From positions 1 through 64,000 of the forward strand of contig NZOF01000096.1 in the NCBI GenBank assembly GCA_002695185.1: DNA of 64,000 nucleotides. The letters are read 5' to 3'. A program made the translations under genes and the position numbers. The notes beneath the pieces are model-generated. The model was given only the letters and a program-made list of their open reading frames with translations. It had not been told where the DNA came from and made no database searches. This document shows, one piece after another, positions 18,323-29,474 of the stretch; within the stretch, counting starts at the first letter, position 1, and the number at the start of each line of letters is the position of its first letter. This stretch comes from Erythrobacter sp. Its GTDB lineage: Bacteria > Pseudomonadota > Alphaproteobacteria > Sphingomonadales > Sphingomonadaceae.

Positions 18323-18990
18323 TGGCTGACCGTAGTCCCGCCCCCGATACTCCTGAACTGCGTGAGCGCTGGGGCGCTTTCGAGTTTACAGAGAGCTATC
18401 GTGCACGCGCCGACAAGGCGATTGCGCGTTATCCCGAAGGCCGCCAGAAATCTGCGGTGATGCCACTGCTGGATCTCGCGCAGCGTCAGGTCGGCGAAGA
18501 AACGAATACGCAGGGCTGGCTCCCGCTACCGGTCATCGAATATGTCGCCGACTATCTCGATATGCCGGTTATCCGCGTACTGGAAGTCGCCACCTTCTAC
18601 TTCATGTACAATATGAAGCCGGTTGGTAAGTACCACGTGCAAGTGTGCGGCACTACGCCGTGCATGCTTCGCGGATCTGACGGCTTGTTCGAAACTTGCA
18701 AGAAGCGCGGCATGGTAAAGGGCCATGTATCCGAGGATGGCCTTTGGACGCTCACCGAAGTCGAATGCATGGGCAATTGCGCAACCGCGCCCATGGTGCA
18801 GATCAATGACGACAATTACGAAGATCTCACGCCCGAGCGTCTCGACACAATTCTGGACGCACTCGCGAAGGGTGACCAGCCGAAAACCGGAACGCAGGAA
18901 CCTGGCCGACATACCAGCGAGCCAGCTGGCGATCTGACGACGCTGACAGCAATGAGAGATGAAAACCACGATTACCGGAGCGAATGGTGA
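18322..18990 (+). CDS. nuoE: NADH-quinone oxidoreductase subunit E (N1a cluster)
   Basis: 222 residues from the ATG overlapping the nuoD stop. It has a thioredoxin-like [2Fe-2S] domain with ligands in VCGTTPCMLRGS and ECMGNCATAP. The polar C-terminal tail of about 50 residues (KGDQPKTGTQEPGRHTSEP onward) is longer than in E. coli NuoE but common in alphaproteobacteria. Its TGA overlaps the start of the next small gene (TGATG). Confidence 0.97.
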   Translation: MADRSPAPDTPELRERWGAFEFTESYRARADKAIARYPEGRQKSAVMPLLDLAQRQVGEETNTQGWLPLPVIEYVADYLDMPVIRVLEVATFYFMYNMKPVGKYHVQVCGTTPCMLRGSDGLFETCKKRGMVKGHVSEDGLWTLTEVECMGNCATAPMVQINDDNYEDLTPERLDTILDALAKGDQPKTGTQEPGRHTSEPAGDLTTLTAMRDENHDYRSEW

Positions 18991-19133
18991 TGGATAGCTC
19001 GATTATCACGATCATCCTTACAATCCTCGCGGTAATAATAGCGTGGAAAGTATTGAAGGGTGTTATCAAGACGGTCGCACTGGTCGCTATCCTGATCGTT
19101 GCTGGACTAGTCGTCTTCGGAGGAGGTTTCTGA
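18990..19133 (+). CDS. 47-residue hydrophobic microprotein between nuoE and nuoF
   Basis: An open frame of 47 codons from ATG 18990 to TGA 19133. Both ends overlap their neighbours by one base (TGATG with nuoE, TGATG with nuoF). A GGAG site lies 10 bases before its start. It begins [20 protein letters not shown], followed by the lysine-bearing turn [10 protein letters not shown] and a second hydrophobic stretch ending VVFGGGF. Two short membrane helices, or one long one, are expected. The last codons also carry the GGAGGAGG ribosome site of nuoF. It is not one of the 14 core subunits. Confidence 0.72.
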   Translation: MDSSIITIILTILAVIIAWKVLKGVIKTVALVAILIVAGLVVFGGGF

Positions 19134-20425
19134 TGCTCGCCGATAAGGATCGCATCTTTACGAACCTTTATGGGTTCCAGGATTGGGGCCTGAAGGCGGC
19201 GCAACAGCGCGGTGACTGGGACGATACCAAATCGCTGATCGCACGCGGGCACGACAACATAATTGAAGAGATGAAAGCTTCGGGTCTGCGGGGGCGCGGA
19301 GGCGCCGGCTTCCCGACGGGGCTCAAGTGGTCTTTCATGCCGAAGGAATCCAACGACGGTCGTCCCAGCTTCCTTGTTATCAATGCCGACGAATCCGAAC
19401 CCGGCTCTTGCAAAGACCGCGAGATTATCCGGCATGATCCGCACAAACTTATCGAAGGCGCGCTGCTCGCCGGTTATGCGATGCGGGCGAGGGCAGCTTA
19501 CATCTACATCCGCGGCGAATATATCCGGGAAGCCGAGACGCTGCAGGCTGCTATCGATGAAGCCTATGATGCCGGTCTGATCGGCAAAAACGCTTCGAAG
19601 TCGGGCTATGATTTCGATGTGTTCCTGCACCGCGGTGCAGGCGCCTATATCTGCGGCGAAGAAACTGCGATGATCGAAAGCTTGGAAGGCAAGAAGGGAC
19701 AGCCCCGCCTCAAGCCGCCGTTCCCTGCTGGTGCAGGTCTCTATGGTTGCCCGACCACGGTCAACAATGTTGAATCGATTGCCGTCGTCCCGACCATCCT
19801 TCGCCGTGGTGCGAGCTGGTTCAGCAGCTTCGGGCGCGAGAACAACAAGGGCACCAAGCTCTTTCAGATCTCGGGCCATGTGAACAAACCTTGCGTGGTC
19901 GAAGAGGCACTGAGTATCCCGTTCAGCGACCTGATCGAAAAGCATTGCGGCGGAATTCGCGGCGGCAAGGACAATCTCCTCGCCGTAATCCCCGGCGGTT
20001 CGTCTGTTCCTCTGGTACCTGCCGAACAAATTTGGGATGCCCCCATGGATTTCGACGGGCTGAAGGAGCTTGGTTCTGGGCTAGGAACCGCAGGCGTTAT
20101 CGTGATGGACAAGTCGACCGACATCGTCCGGGCAATCAGCCGCATAAGCTTTTTCTACAAACACGAAAGCTGCGGCCAGTGTACACCCTGTCGCGAAGGC
20201 ACGGGGTGGATGTGGCGCATGATGGAACGGCTGCGAACCGGCGATGCTGCGATCGAAGAAATCGACATGCTGCAGCAAGTCACTAAGCAGGTAGAAGGTC
20301 ATACGATCTGTGCACTCGGCGATGCTGCAGCGTGGCCTATACAAGGCCTTATTCGCCATTTCCGGCCAGAGTTGGAGCGCCGGATCGAAGAACACAACGC
20401 CAATTTCGCAGAGGCAGCCGAATAA
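19133..20425 (+). CDS. nuoF: NADH-quinone oxidoreductase subunit F (NADH/FMN, N3 cluster)
   Basis: 430 residues starting [19 protein letters not shown], which matches the usual N-terminus; an in-frame start at 19043 would overlap the microprotein and adds unrelated residues. It shows the NADH-binding [20 protein letters not shown], the FMN region ([15 protein letters not shown]), and N3 cluster cysteines in [11 protein letters not shown] plus Cys in [13 protein letters not shown]. It oxidises NADH at the tip of the peripheral arm. Confidence 0.97.
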   Translation: MLADKDRIFTNLYGFQDWGLKAAQQRGDWDDTKSLIARGHDNIIEEMKASGLRGRGGAGFPTGLKWSFMPKESNDGRPSFLVINADESEPGSCKDREIIRHDPHKLIEGALLAGYAMRARAAYIYIRGEYIREAETLQAAIDEAYDAGLIGKNASKSGYDFDVFLHRGAGAYICGEETAMIESLEGKKGQPRLKPPFPAGAGLYGCPTTVNNVESIAVVPTILRRGASWFSSFGRENNKGTKLFQISGHVNKPCVVEEALSIPFSDLIEKHCGGIRGGKDNLLAVIPGGSSVPLVPAEQIWDAPMDFDGLKELGSGLGTAGVIVMDKSTDIVRAISRISFFYKHESCGQCTPCREGTGWMWRMMERLRTGDAAIEEIDMLQQVTKQVEGHTICALGDAAAWPIQGLIRHFRPELERRIEEHNANFAEAAE

Positions 20426-20578
20426 GGCATTTTATAGTTGTCACTAGCCAATTGGGCGGGACTAATAATTTAATTTTAAGAAAGCCTATAACGCAAAAAA
20501 TTAGAGATATTACAGAGCAAAGCCGGTTCGCAATTAATCGGAACGTAATTCGTCAATCAGCTGAATGTGGAGATAAAA

Positions 20579-21304
20579 ATGACCCAAGCTAAATTTCGAG
20601 TTTCCTCGTTTGCAGCTGGTATTGTATTGCTCGCTGGTGGACTAAGCCCATCTACAGCTATTGCTCAGACATCTCGGGCCCCCAACGAGAGCCGCGTTAG
20701 CTCTGGCCGCGAAGGGCAGAACACAACTAGGTTGACGATCTCTAATGTTTTCCAAAAACAATTGGAGCTCGAAAGCCTAGACCGCGATAATCCGAAAAAT
20801 CGTAACTACGCTGGTGCTAAGGCGATGGCGTCCTGCGTTGTCCGTCGCAGCAAAGGCAAGGCGAACGAGCTGTTCGGCGGACCGTTGACAAACGACCCTC
20901 AGTATCAAAACCTTAGCAATGTATTGACCAAGAAATATCGGAACTGCCTCGTCTCTGGAGCAGACGGTGTCCCAATGTATGTAGTTAATGCAGCTTTGGC
21001 AGAGCAGCTTCTGGGCGATGAAAATCTCAAGGTCGATAATCGAGCGGTGACTCCAGATTTCTATCTTGAAAATGGTAAGATAACTTCTCTAGAAGGTCTA
21101 AGTCGCTGTCTGTCGGCGCATTCCCCACAAATGACCCTGCGCTATCTGCAAACTAAGCCGGGATCTGAAAATGAAAAAGCGGAGCTCGCCAACCTTTACG
21201 GCTCTACTCCTCAGTGCGGAGTAAGTGAGCCTGTCGATCTCCCGGAGGTTGAACAGAGGGCGCTGCTCGCCACGAGTTTGTATCAATGGAAACATGGAAT
21301 TTAG
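20579..21304 (+). CDS. Secreted two-repeat protein of unknown function inserted between nuoF and nuoG
   Basis: The start at 20579 follows GGAGATAAAA. 241 residues with a signal peptide (about 1-30, ending STAIAQ). The mature part contains two related units, about residues 79-127 and 171-215, each with a Cys pair 36-37 residues apart (C86/C123 and C177/C213) and the patterns MASCVVRR...NCL and LSRCLSA...PQCG. Similar secreted proteins are scattered in sphingomonad genomes from memory, none with a known role. The gene and its 153-bp leader are visibly AT-richer than the nuo genes, and it breaks the otherwise overlapping operon. Confidence 0.75.
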   Translation: MTQAKFRVSSFAAGIVLLAGGLSPSTAIAQTSRAPNESRVSSGREGQNTTRLTISNVFQKQLELESLDRDNPKNRNYAGAKAMASCVVRRSKGKANELFGGPLTNDPQYQNLSNVLTKKYRNCLVSGADGVPMYVVNAALAEQLLGDENLKVDNRAVTPDFYLENGKITSLEGLSRCLSAHSPQMTLRYLQTKPGSENEKAELANLYGSTPQCGVSEPVDLPEVEQRALLATSLYQWKHGI

Positions 21305-21372
21305 CCTCCATGGCTTACCTACGCTCGAATCTTTCTAGTAATTTTACGTCAATCGGAAGCTAAATCGTAACA

Positions 21373-23361
21373 ATGCCTAAAGTCACCGTAGACGGTCAGG
21401 AAATCGAGGTTCCGGAGGGCGCTACCGTCCTTCAGGCTTGCGAGCTTGCGGGCAAGGAAATTCCGCGTTTCTGCTATCATGAGCGGCTCTCGATTGCCGG
21501 CAATTGCCGCATGTGCTTGGTCGAGGTGAATCCTGGCCCCCCCAAGCCGCAGGCGAGTTGTGCGCTCCCGGCCACGGACGGGCAAGAAATTCGCACGGAC
21601 AGCGAGATGGTTAAGACCGCGCGCGAAGGGGTGATGGAGTTTCTCCTCATCAACCATCCGCTGGATTGTCCGATTTGCGATCAGGGCGGTGAATGCGATC
21701 TGCAGGACCAGTCGGTGGCCTATGGCCGCGGGGCGACCCGCTACGAAGAAAACAAGCGCGCAGTAACCGAAAAATACATGGGTCCGCTGATCAAAACGAT
21801 CATGACGCGGTGTATCCACTGTACCCGATGCGTGCGCTTCAGCGAAGAAATTGCCGGCGTGGACGAAATCGGTGCTGTCGGTCGTGGCGAAGACATGCAG
21901 ATCACAACATATCTAGAGCAGGCTGCCGAGCATGAGCTTTCGGCGAACGTGATAGATTTATGCCCGGTCGGTGCGCTGACTTCGCGCCCCTACGCCTTTG
22001 AGGCCCGTCCTTGGGAACTGAAGAAGACGCTCAGCATCGATGTTTCCGATGCTGTCGGCGCGAATATTCGTCTCGACAGTCGTGGTCGCGAAGTTATGCG
22101 CGCGCTTCCGCGAGTGAACGACGCAGTCAATGAAGAGTGGTTGTCCGACAAGGGCCGCTACATGGTCGATGGTCTTTCAAAGCGTCGCCTCGACAAGGTT
22201 TTCATGCGGAAGAAGGGAGGGCTAAAGCCAGCCACTTGGGACGAGGCTTTTAAAGCCATCGCTAAGGCCAAACCAGGTAAGGATATCGCCGCCATTGCTG
22301 GTGATATTGTCGATTGTGAGACGATGTTCGCCGCCAAGGCGCTGTTGAGAGCCTGTGGTTCGACGTTAATCGAAGGCCGCCAGACCGGCATGGATTACGA
22401 CGTGTCGAACCTCGCGGCGGTGAATTTCAACTCCACCTTCGAAGGGCTTGAGCACGCGAACGCAATTCTGATTGTCGGTAGTCATATTCGCTGGGAAGCA
22501 CCGCTGGTTAACGTGCGCATCCGCAAGGCAGTGAAGCGCGGTGCCAAGGTTTTTGTCGTCGGTCCGCATTGGGACACGACCTATCCGGCGGAGTTCCTGG
22601 GCACCGATCTCGGCGTGCTAAACGATCTGCCCGGCAATGTCTCCGAAGCTTTTGGGGGTACGGATCGCTCCGCGGTCATCGTTGGCGGTGGCGCGCTCAA
22701 GGGCGCGCATGGCAAGGCGCTGGCCCTCGCGACTGATTTCGGCGCGGATTTCAACGTCCTGCATTTCTCGGCTGCGCGGATGGGTGGATTGATGCTCGGC
22801 TTCGCGCAGAAGGGCGGTATGGCAGATATCGTCAAGGCTAAGCCCAAGCTAGTGATCAGCCTTGGTGCCGATGAGATGAATTTCGAGCTCTTCGCCGATG
22901 CGTTGAAGGTCTATATTGGCCATCACGGTGACAAGGGCGCCCATGCTGCCGATATCATTCTGCCCGGCGCCAGCTATGCCGAGAAGGACGGGACCTACGT
23001 CAACACCGAAGGTCGGGTGCAATTTGCCGAGAAAGCCGTCTTCGCACCGGGAGACGCACGTGAAGATTGGACTATCCTCCGCGCGCTTGCCGACGCGCTT
23101 GGCGTCGAGGTCGGCTTCGACAGCTTTTCGCAACTGCAGGCTGCAATGATTAAGGAAGTTCCGTCGCTTGGCGAGGAGGGTCTCGTCGATTTCGGTGAGT
23201 TACCTAAGGCGGATGGTGCGGCAAAGGCCGAAGGCACGATGAGCGCCTATCCGATCCAGGACTTCTACCTTACGAACCCGATCGCCCGCGCCAGCGAAGT
23301 CATGCAGCGCTGCTCAGCAGAACTGCTTCACGGCGGCGAACTGGCGGAGGCAGCGGAATGA
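21373..23361 (+). CDS. nuoG: NADH-quinone oxidoreductase subunit G
   Basis: 662 residues. The N-terminal ferredoxin-like domain holds N1b ligands ([26 protein letters not shown]). Then comes the His/Cys motif [18 protein letters not shown] (N5) and [11 protein letters not shown] with DLCPVGAL (N4). The rest is a molybdopterin-oxidoreductase-like domain without metal function. The length fits the shorter mitochondrial-type 75-kDa subunit. The ribosome site is weak (CGGAAG about 15 bases upstream), unlike the coupled starts elsewhere in the operon, in line with the inserted gene upstream. Confidence 0.96.
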   Translation: MPKVTVDGQEIEVPEGATVLQACELAGKEIPRFCYHERLSIAGNCRMCLVEVNPGPPKPQASCALPATDGQEIRTDSEMVKTAREGVMEFLLINHPLDCPICDQGGECDLQDQSVAYGRGATRYEENKRAVTEKYMGPLIKTIMTRCIHCTRCVRFSEEIAGVDEIGAVGRGEDMQITTYLEQAAEHELSANVIDLCPVGALTSRPYAFEARPWELKKTLSIDVSDAVGANIRLDSRGREVMRALPRVNDAVNEEWLSDKGRYMVDGLSKRRLDKVFMRKKGGLKPATWDEAFKAIAKAKPGKDIAAIAGDIVDCETMFAAKALLRACGSTLIEGRQTGMDYDVSNLAAVNFNSTFEGLEHANAILIVGSHIRWEAPLVNVRIRKAVKRGAKVFVVGPHWDTTYPAEFLGTDLGVLNDLPGNVSEAFGGTDRSAVIVGGGALKGAHGKALALATDFGADFNVLHFSAARMGGLMLGFAQKGGMADIVKAKPKLVISLGADEMNFELFADALKVYIGHHGDKGAHAADIILPGASYAEKDGTYVNTEGRVQFAEKAVFAPGDAREDWTILRALADALGVEVGFDSFSQLQAAMIKEVPSLGEEGLVDFGELPKADGAAKAEGTMSAYPIQDFYLTNPIARASEVMQRCSAELLHGGELAEAAE

Positions 23362-24413
23362 CTGATTTCTTCCAATCGCTTGGTATGAACTACGAATGGG
23401 CGTGGGGCATTGCCACCATCGCTGGGATCCTGCTGATCGCGCTGCCGCTGATGCTGGCTGTGGCGATGATTATCTACGTGGACCGCAAGGTATGGGCTGC
23501 GATCAACTTGCGTCGCGGTCCGAACGTAGTCGGGCCTTTCGGTTTGCTGCAGAGCTTCGCCGATGGTCTGAAGGTTTTCCTCCAGGAAACCATCATTCCG
23601 AGTGCCGCTAACAAAGGCATCTTCATCCTGGCTCCGATTGTCACATTCACGGTGGCACTTGCGGCTTGGGCAGTAATTCCATTCAGCGCAACGGCCGTGC
23701 TCGCCAACATTAATGTGGGGCTGCTCTATATCCTCGCGATCAGTTCGCTTTCGGTTTACGGCGTGGTTATGGCGGGCTGGGCGTCGAATTCCAAATATCC
23801 TTTCTTCTCCGCCATGCGCGCAGCAGCCCAAATGATTAGCTACGAAGTCTCGATCGGCTTCATCTTGGTTTGCGTCATTCTGTACGCCGGGACATTTAAT
23901 CTGAACGAGATAGTCCTTGCGCAAAAGGGCCACGGTTTCGGCATTGTGAATGGTTATTTCTTCAACCTGCTCTTGTTCCCGATGTGGGTGATGTTCTTCA
24001 TCTCCAGCCTGGCTGAAACCCAGCGTGTCCCCTTCGACCTTACCGAAGCTGAAAGTGAGCTTGTTGCAGGGTATCAAACCGAATACAGCTCAATGAGCTT
24101 CGCGCTGTTCTGGCTCGGCGAATATGCCAACATCCTCCTGATGTGCATGCTGAATGCTCTGCTATTTTTCGGCGGATGGCTGCCCCCGGTCGACTGGGCG
24201 CCGCTTTATTACGTGCCCGGTATCGTCTGGCTTCTGCTCAAGGCATTTTTCTTCTTCTTCATGTTCAGCTGGGTCATGGCCACAGTGCCGCGTTATCGTT
24301 ATGACCAACTTATGCGGCTTGGCTGGAAAGTATTCCTGCCGATCAGCCTGCTGTTCGTCGTTCTTATTTCCGGTTGGCTCATGGCCACCGGCCACTACGG
24401 AGCCGCCGCATGA
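23358..24413 (+). CDS. nuoH: NADH-quinone oxidoreductase subunit H
   Basis: 351 residues; the ATGA overlaps the nuoG stop. It is the ND1-type membrane subunit with about eight transmembrane helices. Signatures are [20 protein letters not shown] at the quinone entry, [20 protein letters not shown] in the E-channel loop, and a C-terminal helix. It joins the hydrophilic arm to the proton-pumping modules. Confidence 0.97.
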   Translation: MTDFFQSLGMNYEWAWGIATIAGILLIALPLMLAVAMIIYVDRKVWAAINLRRGPNVVGPFGLLQSFADGLKVFLQETIIPSAANKGIFILAPIVTFTVALAAWAVIPFSATAVLANINVGLLYILAISSLSVYGVVMAGWASNSKYPFFSAMRAAAQMISYEVSIGFILVCVILYAGTFNLNEIVLAQKGHGFGIVNGYFFNLLLFPMWVMFFISSLAETQRVPFDLTEAESELVAGYQTEYSSMSFALFWLGEYANILLMCMLNALLFFGGWLPPVDWAPLYYVPGIVWLLLKAFFFFFMFSWVMATVPRYRYDQLMRLGWKVFLPISLLFVVLISGWLMATGHYGAAA

Positions 24414-24895
24414 GCGTCGCGCAACTCGTAAAATCGTTCACTCTCTGGGAGTTCGTGAAGGCTCATGCACTTACGTTGAAGTATTTCTTCAAGCCCAAGG
24501 TGACAATCAATTATCCATTCGAAAAGAACCCGCTCTCGCCTCGTTTTCGGGGTGAGCATGCGCTGCGCCGCTACCCTAACGGTGAAGAGCGCTGCATCGC
24601 CTGTAAACTTTGCGAAGCAGTGTGCCCCGCTCAGGCCATCACGATCGAGAGCGAGCCTCGCGAGGATGGCAGCCGCCGAACCACGCGGTACGATATTGAC
24701 ATGACGAAGTGCATCTACTGCGGCTTCTGTCAGGAAGCGTGTCCGGTGGATGCAATCGTCGAGGGACCGAATTTCGAATATGCGACCGAAACGCGCGAGG
24801 AATTGCTTTACGACAAGGCCAAACTGCTCGCGAATGGTGACAAGTGGGAGCGGGCCATAGCCGCGAACCTTGAAGCCGACGCACCCTACCGCTAA
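24410..24895 (+). CDS. nuoI: NADH-quinone oxidoreductase subunit I (N6a/N6b clusters)
   Basis: 161 residues from ATG 24410 ([14 protein letters not shown]), overlapping the nuoH stop by four bases; the longer upstream frame lies in nuoH. It has two [4Fe-4S] ferredoxin motifs, [15 protein letters not shown] and [16 protein letters not shown]. The subunit relays electrons from NuoG to the N2 cluster. Confidence 0.97.
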   Translation: MSVAQLVKSFTLWEFVKAHALTLKYFFKPKVTINYPFEKNPLSPRFRGEHALRRYPNGEERCIACKLCEAVCPAQAITIESEPREDGSRRTTRYDIDMTKCIYCGFCQEACPVDAIVEGPNFEYATETREELLYDKAKLLANGDKWERAIAANLEADAPYR

Positions 24896-24922
24896 CCGCG
24901 CCGCAAACGAATCCGGGGCATC

Positions 24923-25543
24923 ATGATACAGACTATCGCCTTTTACTTGTTCGCGGTGCTTGTGATCGCATCGGCCGTGATGGTGATCACGGCCCGCAAT
25001 CCCGTGCATTCCGTGCTCTGGCTCATCTTGGCTTTCTTCAATGCTGCCGGACTGATGGTCCTGGTAGGCGCTGAATTTATCGCGATGCTGCTGGTCATTG
25101 TCTACGTCGGCGCTGTCGCGGTCCTGTTCCTTTTCGTGGTTATGATGCTCGACATCGATGTTGCTGCCCTCAGGGCCGGATTCGTAAAGAATTTCCCGCT
25201 TGGTATCGTAATTGCGCTTATCCTGCTCGCCGAACTCGTTTTGGGCCTGAGCGCGTATCGGGTTGGCGCGATTGAGCTTGGTACGCCAGTAGCAAGCGAT
25301 GCCCCTGCTTTGATCGGTAGCAATACCGGCGCAATCGGCGCGTTGCTTTACTCTAGATATCTGTTCCTGTTTGAAGCCGCCGGCATCATTCTGCTCGTTG
25401 CCATGATCGGCGCAATCGTCCTGACCCATCGTCCGCCAAAGAGCAAACGCGGCCATCAGGACATCGGTAAGCAGGTTCGGCGTAACCCGGAAGAAGCTAC
25501 TGTCATGAAGCAGCCCACGGTGGGCGAGGGGATCGAACTGTGA
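24923..25543 (+). CDS. nuoJ: NADH-quinone oxidoreductase subunit J
   Basis: 206 residues of the ND6-type membrane subunit: five hydrophobic helices, with the pi-bulge helix region [21 protein letters not shown] hydrophilic C-terminal tail of about 40 residues ([15 protein letters not shown] onward) contains several Lys and Arg. The stop overlaps the GTG of nuoK. Confidence 0.96.
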   Translation: MIQTIAFYLFAVLVIASAVMVITARNPVHSVLWLILAFFNAAGLMVLVGAEFIAMLLVIVYVGAVAVLFLFVVMMLDIDVAALRAGFVKNFPLGIVIALILLAELVLGLSAYRVGAIELGTPVASDAPALIGSNTGAIGALLYSRYLFLFEAAGIILLVAMIGAIVLTHRPPKSKRGHQDIGKQVRRNPEEATVMKQPTVGEGIEL

Positions 25544-25845
25544 TCGGCGTCGAACATTATGTCATCGTCAGCGCGATCCTGTTCGTGCTCGGCGTGCTTG
25601 GAATTTTTCTGAACCGGAAGAACATCATCGTCATTTTGATGGCGATCGAGCTCATCCTTTTGGCCGTGAACCTCAATCTCGTCGCTTTCAGCGCGTTTCT
25701 GGGTGATCTCGTGGGGCAGGTCTTCGCCATGTTCGTCCTCACCGTCGCAGCTGGCGAGGCAGCCATCGGCCTAGCCATTCTCGTGATTTATTTCCGAGGC
25801 CGCGGCACCATCGCGGTCGACGATGCCAACCGGATGAAGGGATAA
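25540..25845 (+). CDS. nuoK: NADH-quinone oxidoreductase subunit K
   Basis: GTG start overlapping the nuoJ stop (GTGA). 101 residues with three transmembrane helices and the two conserved membrane glutamates (in [13 protein letters not shown] and [11 protein letters not shown]). ND4L-type proton-channel subunit. Confidence 0.97.
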   Translation: MIGVEHYVIVSAILFVLGVLGIFLNRKNIIVILMAIELILLAVNLNLVAFSAFLGDLVGQVFAMFVLTVAAGEAAIGLAILVIYFRGRGTIAVDDANRMKG

Positions 25846-25851
25846 GCATCC

Positions 25852-27915
25852 GTGCAGACCTCCATTCTTTTCATCGTCTTTCTCCCATTGCTCGCGGCAA
25901 TCGTTGCCGGACTTGTCAACAAGGGGGCGCCCAGCGTTTTCGCCAAGGCAATCACGACTGGCGCTCTGTTCGTTGCATGTATTCTGAGCTGGCCCATATT
26001 CCTCGGCTTCGTCAGTGGAAGCGCCGAAGCAACCGTTGTACCGGTGCTGACCTGGATGCAATCCGGCGATCTCGCGTTCGATTGGGCGCTTCGTGTCGAC
26101 ACTCTGACTGCCATCATGCTTGTTGTGATCACGACGGTCTCCGCGCTCGTGCATCTCTACAGTTGGGGCTACATGGATGAGGACCCGGATCAGCCGCGGT
26201 TCTTCGCCTACCTCTCGCTGTTCACCTTCGCCATGCTCATGCTGGTTACGGCCGACAACCTCGTCCAGATGTTCTTCGGATGGGAAGGGGTCGGCCTTGC
26301 TAGCTATCTGTTGATCGGTTTCTGGTTCAAGAAGCCGAGTGCCAACGCTGCAGCCATGAAGGCGTTCGTAGTGAATAGGGTCGGGGACCTTGGATTCATG
26401 CTTGGTATCTTCGGAACTTTCTGGGTGTTCGGAACGGTTTCGATCCCCGAAATTCTTGCTGCCGCGCCTGGTATGAGCGGCGCGACGATCGGCTTCCTCG
26501 GCCTGCGCGTTCACACTATGGACGTACTGTGTGTCCTTCTTTTCATCGGTGCCATGGGTAAGTCGGCTCAGCTCGGCCTGCACACCTGGCTGCCGGATGC
26601 GATGGAGGGACCGACGCCGGTTTCTGCCTTGATCCACGCTGCCACCATGGTGACAGCTGGCGTATTCATGGTTTGTCGTCTGTCACCGATGTTCGAGACG
26701 GCCCCGGTCGCGCTTGGAATGGTGACCTTCATTGGTGCAGCAACCTGCATCTTTGCCGCAACGGTCGGTACCACGCAGTGGGACATCAAGCGCGTCATCG
26801 CCTATTCTACCTGCTCGCAGCTGGGTTATATGTTCTTTGCAGCAGGTGTTGGTGCATATGGCGCTGCCATGTTCCATTTGTTCACGCATGCTTTCTTCAA
26901 GGCATTGCTGTTCCTTGGTGCAGGATCGGTCATTCACGCCATGCATCACGAGCAGGACATGCGGTATTATGGTGCGCTGCGTAAGCATATCCCGCTGACG
27001 TTCTGGGCGATGTTGTTCGGCACACTCGCTATCACCGGCGTCGGCATCTATCATCTCGGGGCGGGTTTTGCCGGTTTCTGGTCGAAAGATGCTATTTTGG
27101 AGGTCGCCTATGGGCGCGGCACGGATCTTGGCAACTTTGCTTTCTGGATGGGAACGCTCGCTGCCCTGCTGACGAGTTTTTACAGCTGGCGCCTCATGTT
27201 CCTCACCTTCTGGGGCAAACCGCGATGGGCTGATAGCGAGCATATCCAACATGCGGTTCATCACGGACATGACGAACCGGAAGAGCATAACCCTCCAATC
27301 CAGGAAGATGCCGGTCACGATGCAAAGCATCACGTACCCTCGGAAGATTACGAAGCTGGTACAGCAGGCTATCATCCGCACGAAAGCCCGATCAGTATGC
27401 TGATCCCGCTGGGTGTCCTCTCGCTTGGCGCAATTCTAGCTGGCCAAATCTTTGCACCGACCTTCCTTGACAGCGAGGCGTTCTGGAACGGGGCAATCTT
27501 CTACAACGAGGACCTCATTCACCGGATGCACAATGTACCGTACCTCGTGAAGTACGCGGCATTCATCGTGATGCTTATCGGTCTGTTTGTAGCGTGGCTT
27601 GGCTACATCAAGGACACATCTGTTCCTGGCAAGGCTGCCGAACAGCTCGGTCCGGTTTATCGGTTTTTCTACAACAAGTGGTACTTTGACGAACTTTACC
27701 ACTACCTGTTTTTGGTCCCAGCATTCTGGTTGGGACGTCAGTTCTGGAAGCTCGGCGATATGGGAACTATCGATCGCTTCGGTCCGAACGGAGTGGCCTG
27801 GGTTATCGAAAAGGGCTCGGTCGGAGCCAAGCGGTTCCAGACCGGATATCTTTATAGTTACGCGCTGGTGATGCTCCTCGGGCTTGTCGCCGCCATCACC
27901 TGGGTATTGTTCTGA
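25852..27915 (+). CDS. nuoL: NADH-quinone oxidoreductase subunit L
   Basis: GTG start, six bases after nuoK. 687 residues, antiporter-like ND5 subunit with the long lateral helix. Conserved residues include Glu in [16 protein letters not shown] and Lys in [20 protein letters not shown]. Between about residues 460 and 510 lies a histidine/glutamate-rich hydrophilic loop ([13 protein letters not shown], then [16 protein letters not shown]), longer than in E. coli; similar loops occur in alphaproteobacterial NuoL. Confidence 0.97.
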   Translation: MQTSILFIVFLPLLAAIVAGLVNKGAPSVFAKAITTGALFVACILSWPIFLGFVSGSAEATVVPVLTWMQSGDLAFDWALRVDTLTAIMLVVITTVSALVHLYSWGYMDEDPDQPRFFAYLSLFTFAMLMLVTADNLVQMFFGWEGVGLASYLLIGFWFKKPSANAAAMKAFVVNRVGDLGFMLGIFGTFWVFGTVSIPEILAAAPGMSGATIGFLGLRVHTMDVLCVLLFIGAMGKSAQLGLHTWLPDAMEGPTPVSALIHAATMVTAGVFMVCRLSPMFETAPVALGMVTFIGAATCIFAATVGTTQWDIKRVIAYSTCSQLGYMFFAAGVGAYGAAMFHLFTHAFFKALLFLGAGSVIHAMHHEQDMRYYGALRKHIPLTFWAMLFGTLAITGVGIYHLGAGFAGFWSKDAILEVAYGRGTDLGNFAFWMGTLAALLTSFYSWRLMFLTFWGKPRWADSEHIQHAVHHGHDEPEEHNPPIQEDAGHDAKHHVPSEDYEAGTAGYHPHESPISMLIPLGVLSLGAILAGQIFAPTFLDSEAFWNGAIFYNEDLIHRMHNVPYLVKYAAFIVMLIGLFVAWLGYIKDTSVPGKAAEQLGPVYRFFYNKWYFDELYHYLFLVPAFWLGRQFWKLGDMGTIDRFGPNGVAWVIEKGSVGAKRFQTGYLYSYALVMLLGLVAAITWVLF

Positions 27916-29474
27916 TGGAGTTTCCCATCCTCTCGATCATGCTCGCTGTGCCGCTCGTCGCGGCCGTCGCCTGCCTGTTTCTTAACACCTCTACGGCGCG
28001 CATGGTTGCCCTTGTCGCAACTCTGATCGACCTAGCGCTCGGCATACTGCTCTGGCTCAATTACGATATTGGTGGAGCGCAGTGGCAGTTCACGGAGCGG
28101 GCGAAGCTCTTCGCAGGTTTCCAGTACGCACTTGGCATCGATGGTATTGCGCTGATGCTGATCATGCTCAGTGTTTTCCTGATGCCTATCTGCATTCTGG
28201 CGAGCTGGGACTCGATCCAAAAGCGCGTTGGCGAATATATGGCAGCGTTTCTGCTGATGGAGATGCTGATGATCGGCGTCTTCGCCGCTCAGGACATCTT
28301 CCTATTCTATATCTTCTTCGAGGCAGGCCTCATTCCGATGTATCTCATCATCGGTGTCTGGGGCGGAGACAATCGCATTTACGCCTCGTACAAATTTTTC
28401 CTCTATACGCTGCTTGGCTCCGTCTTGATGCTGATTGCCATGCTTTGGATGGTCAACGATGCAGGGACGACCGAAATTCCTGCATTAATGCAGTATGATT
28501 TTCCGGCGGATGCGCAGTTCTGGCTGTGGCTCGCCTTCTTTGCGAGCTTCGCGGTGAAGATGCCGATGTGGCCAGTCCATACGTGGCTTCCGGATGCCCA
28601 TGTCCAAGCGCCGACTGCCGGCTCTGTCATCCTCGCGGGCGTCTTGCTCAAACTTGGGGGCTACGGGTTTATCCGCTTCAGTCTCCCGATGTTCCCTGAT
28701 GCAAGTGCAGATCTGGCCTGGTTGGTCTTCGCTCTCTCCATGATAGCGGTCGTCTACACGTCACTGGTTGCACTGGTGCAGGCCGACATGAAGAAGCTGA
28801 TCGCTTATTCGTCTGTCGCTCATATGGCGATCGTAACCGTCGGCCTTTTCGCATTCAATGTTCAAGGACTTGAGGGCGCGATGATGGTCATGCTTGGCCA
28901 TGGACTCGTATCGGGTGCCCTATTCCTTTGTGTGGGCGTGATCTACGATCGGCTGCACACGCGGGAAATCGCGCGGTACGGCGGCCTAAGCATAAACATG
29001 CCGAAATACGCATTGTTTTTCCTGCTTTTCACAATGGCGAGCGTCGGCTTGCCTGGTACAAGCAACTTTGTAGGCGAATTTCTTGCACTGGCGGGTATCT
29101 ACGAGGTTTCAACATTCGTGACGCTGGTCTGCACCACGGGCATTATCCTTGGCGCCGCCTACATGCTTTACCTCTACCGGCGTGTAGCGTTTGGCGAGCA
29201 GAAGAACGCCGATGCCGCCGCAATGACCGATCTCAATGCCCGTGAATGGGCCATGCTAGCCCCGATCGCAGCCGCGGTCCTGTGGATGGGCATATATCCC
29301 GAAAGTTTCCTTGCCCCCATGCGTCAGGACATCGTCGCCCTCGAAACACGCCTCGCCAGCGTTGCACCCCGTTATGATAGCCCGCTGGTTGTGGGTGCCC
29401 CACGTGAACAGGCGGCGAATTACGTAGCTCCTATCCATCCCGAAGAAGGCCATGAAGGGGAGGGCTCACACTGA
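27915..29474 (+). CDS. nuoM: NADH-quinone oxidoreductase subunit M
   Basis: 519 residues, start overlapping the nuoL stop (TGATG). Antiporter-like ND4 subunit with about 14 helices: FEAGLIPMYLIIGVWGGDNR carries the conserved membrane Glu, and KMPMWPVHTWLPDAHVQAPT the conserved Lys and half-channel region. The last 20 residues are Glu/His-rich. Confidence 0.97.
   Translation: MEFPILSIMLAVPLVAAVACLFLNTSTARMVALVATLIDLALGILLWLNYDIGGAQWQFTERAKLFAGFQYALGIDGIALMLIMLSVFLMPICILASWDSIQKRVGEYMAAFLLMEMLMIGVFAAQDIFLFYIFFEAGLIPMYLIIGVWGGDNRIYASYKFFLYTLLGSVLMLIAMLWMVNDAGTTEIPALMQYDFPADAQFWLWLAFFASFAVKMPMWPVHTWLPDAHVQAPTAGSVILAGVLLKLGGYGFIRFSLPMFPDASADLAWLVFALSMIAVVYTSLVALVQADMKKLIAYSSVAHMAIVTVGLFAFNVQGLEGAMMVMLGHGLVSGALFLCVGVIYDRLHTREIARYGGLSINMPKYALFFLLFTMASVGLPGTSNFVGEFLALAGIYEVSTFVTLVCTTGIILGAAYMLYLYRRVAFGEQKNADAAAMTDLNAREWAMLAPIAAAVLWMGIYPESFLAPMRQDIVALETRLASVAPRYDSPLVVGAPREQAANYVAPIHPEEGHEGEGSH

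Noticed and set aside
19043..19132. N-terminal extension of NuoF from an upstream in-frame start
   Set aside because: The added residues are not NuoF-like and overlap the microprotein in another frame; ATG 19133 has a strong ribosome site.
17000..20029. Long reverse-strand frames opposite nuoD (418 codons) and nuoE/nuoF (400 codons)
   Set aside because: They are antisense shadows of well-identified complex I genes, give no recognisable protein and lack ribosome sites.
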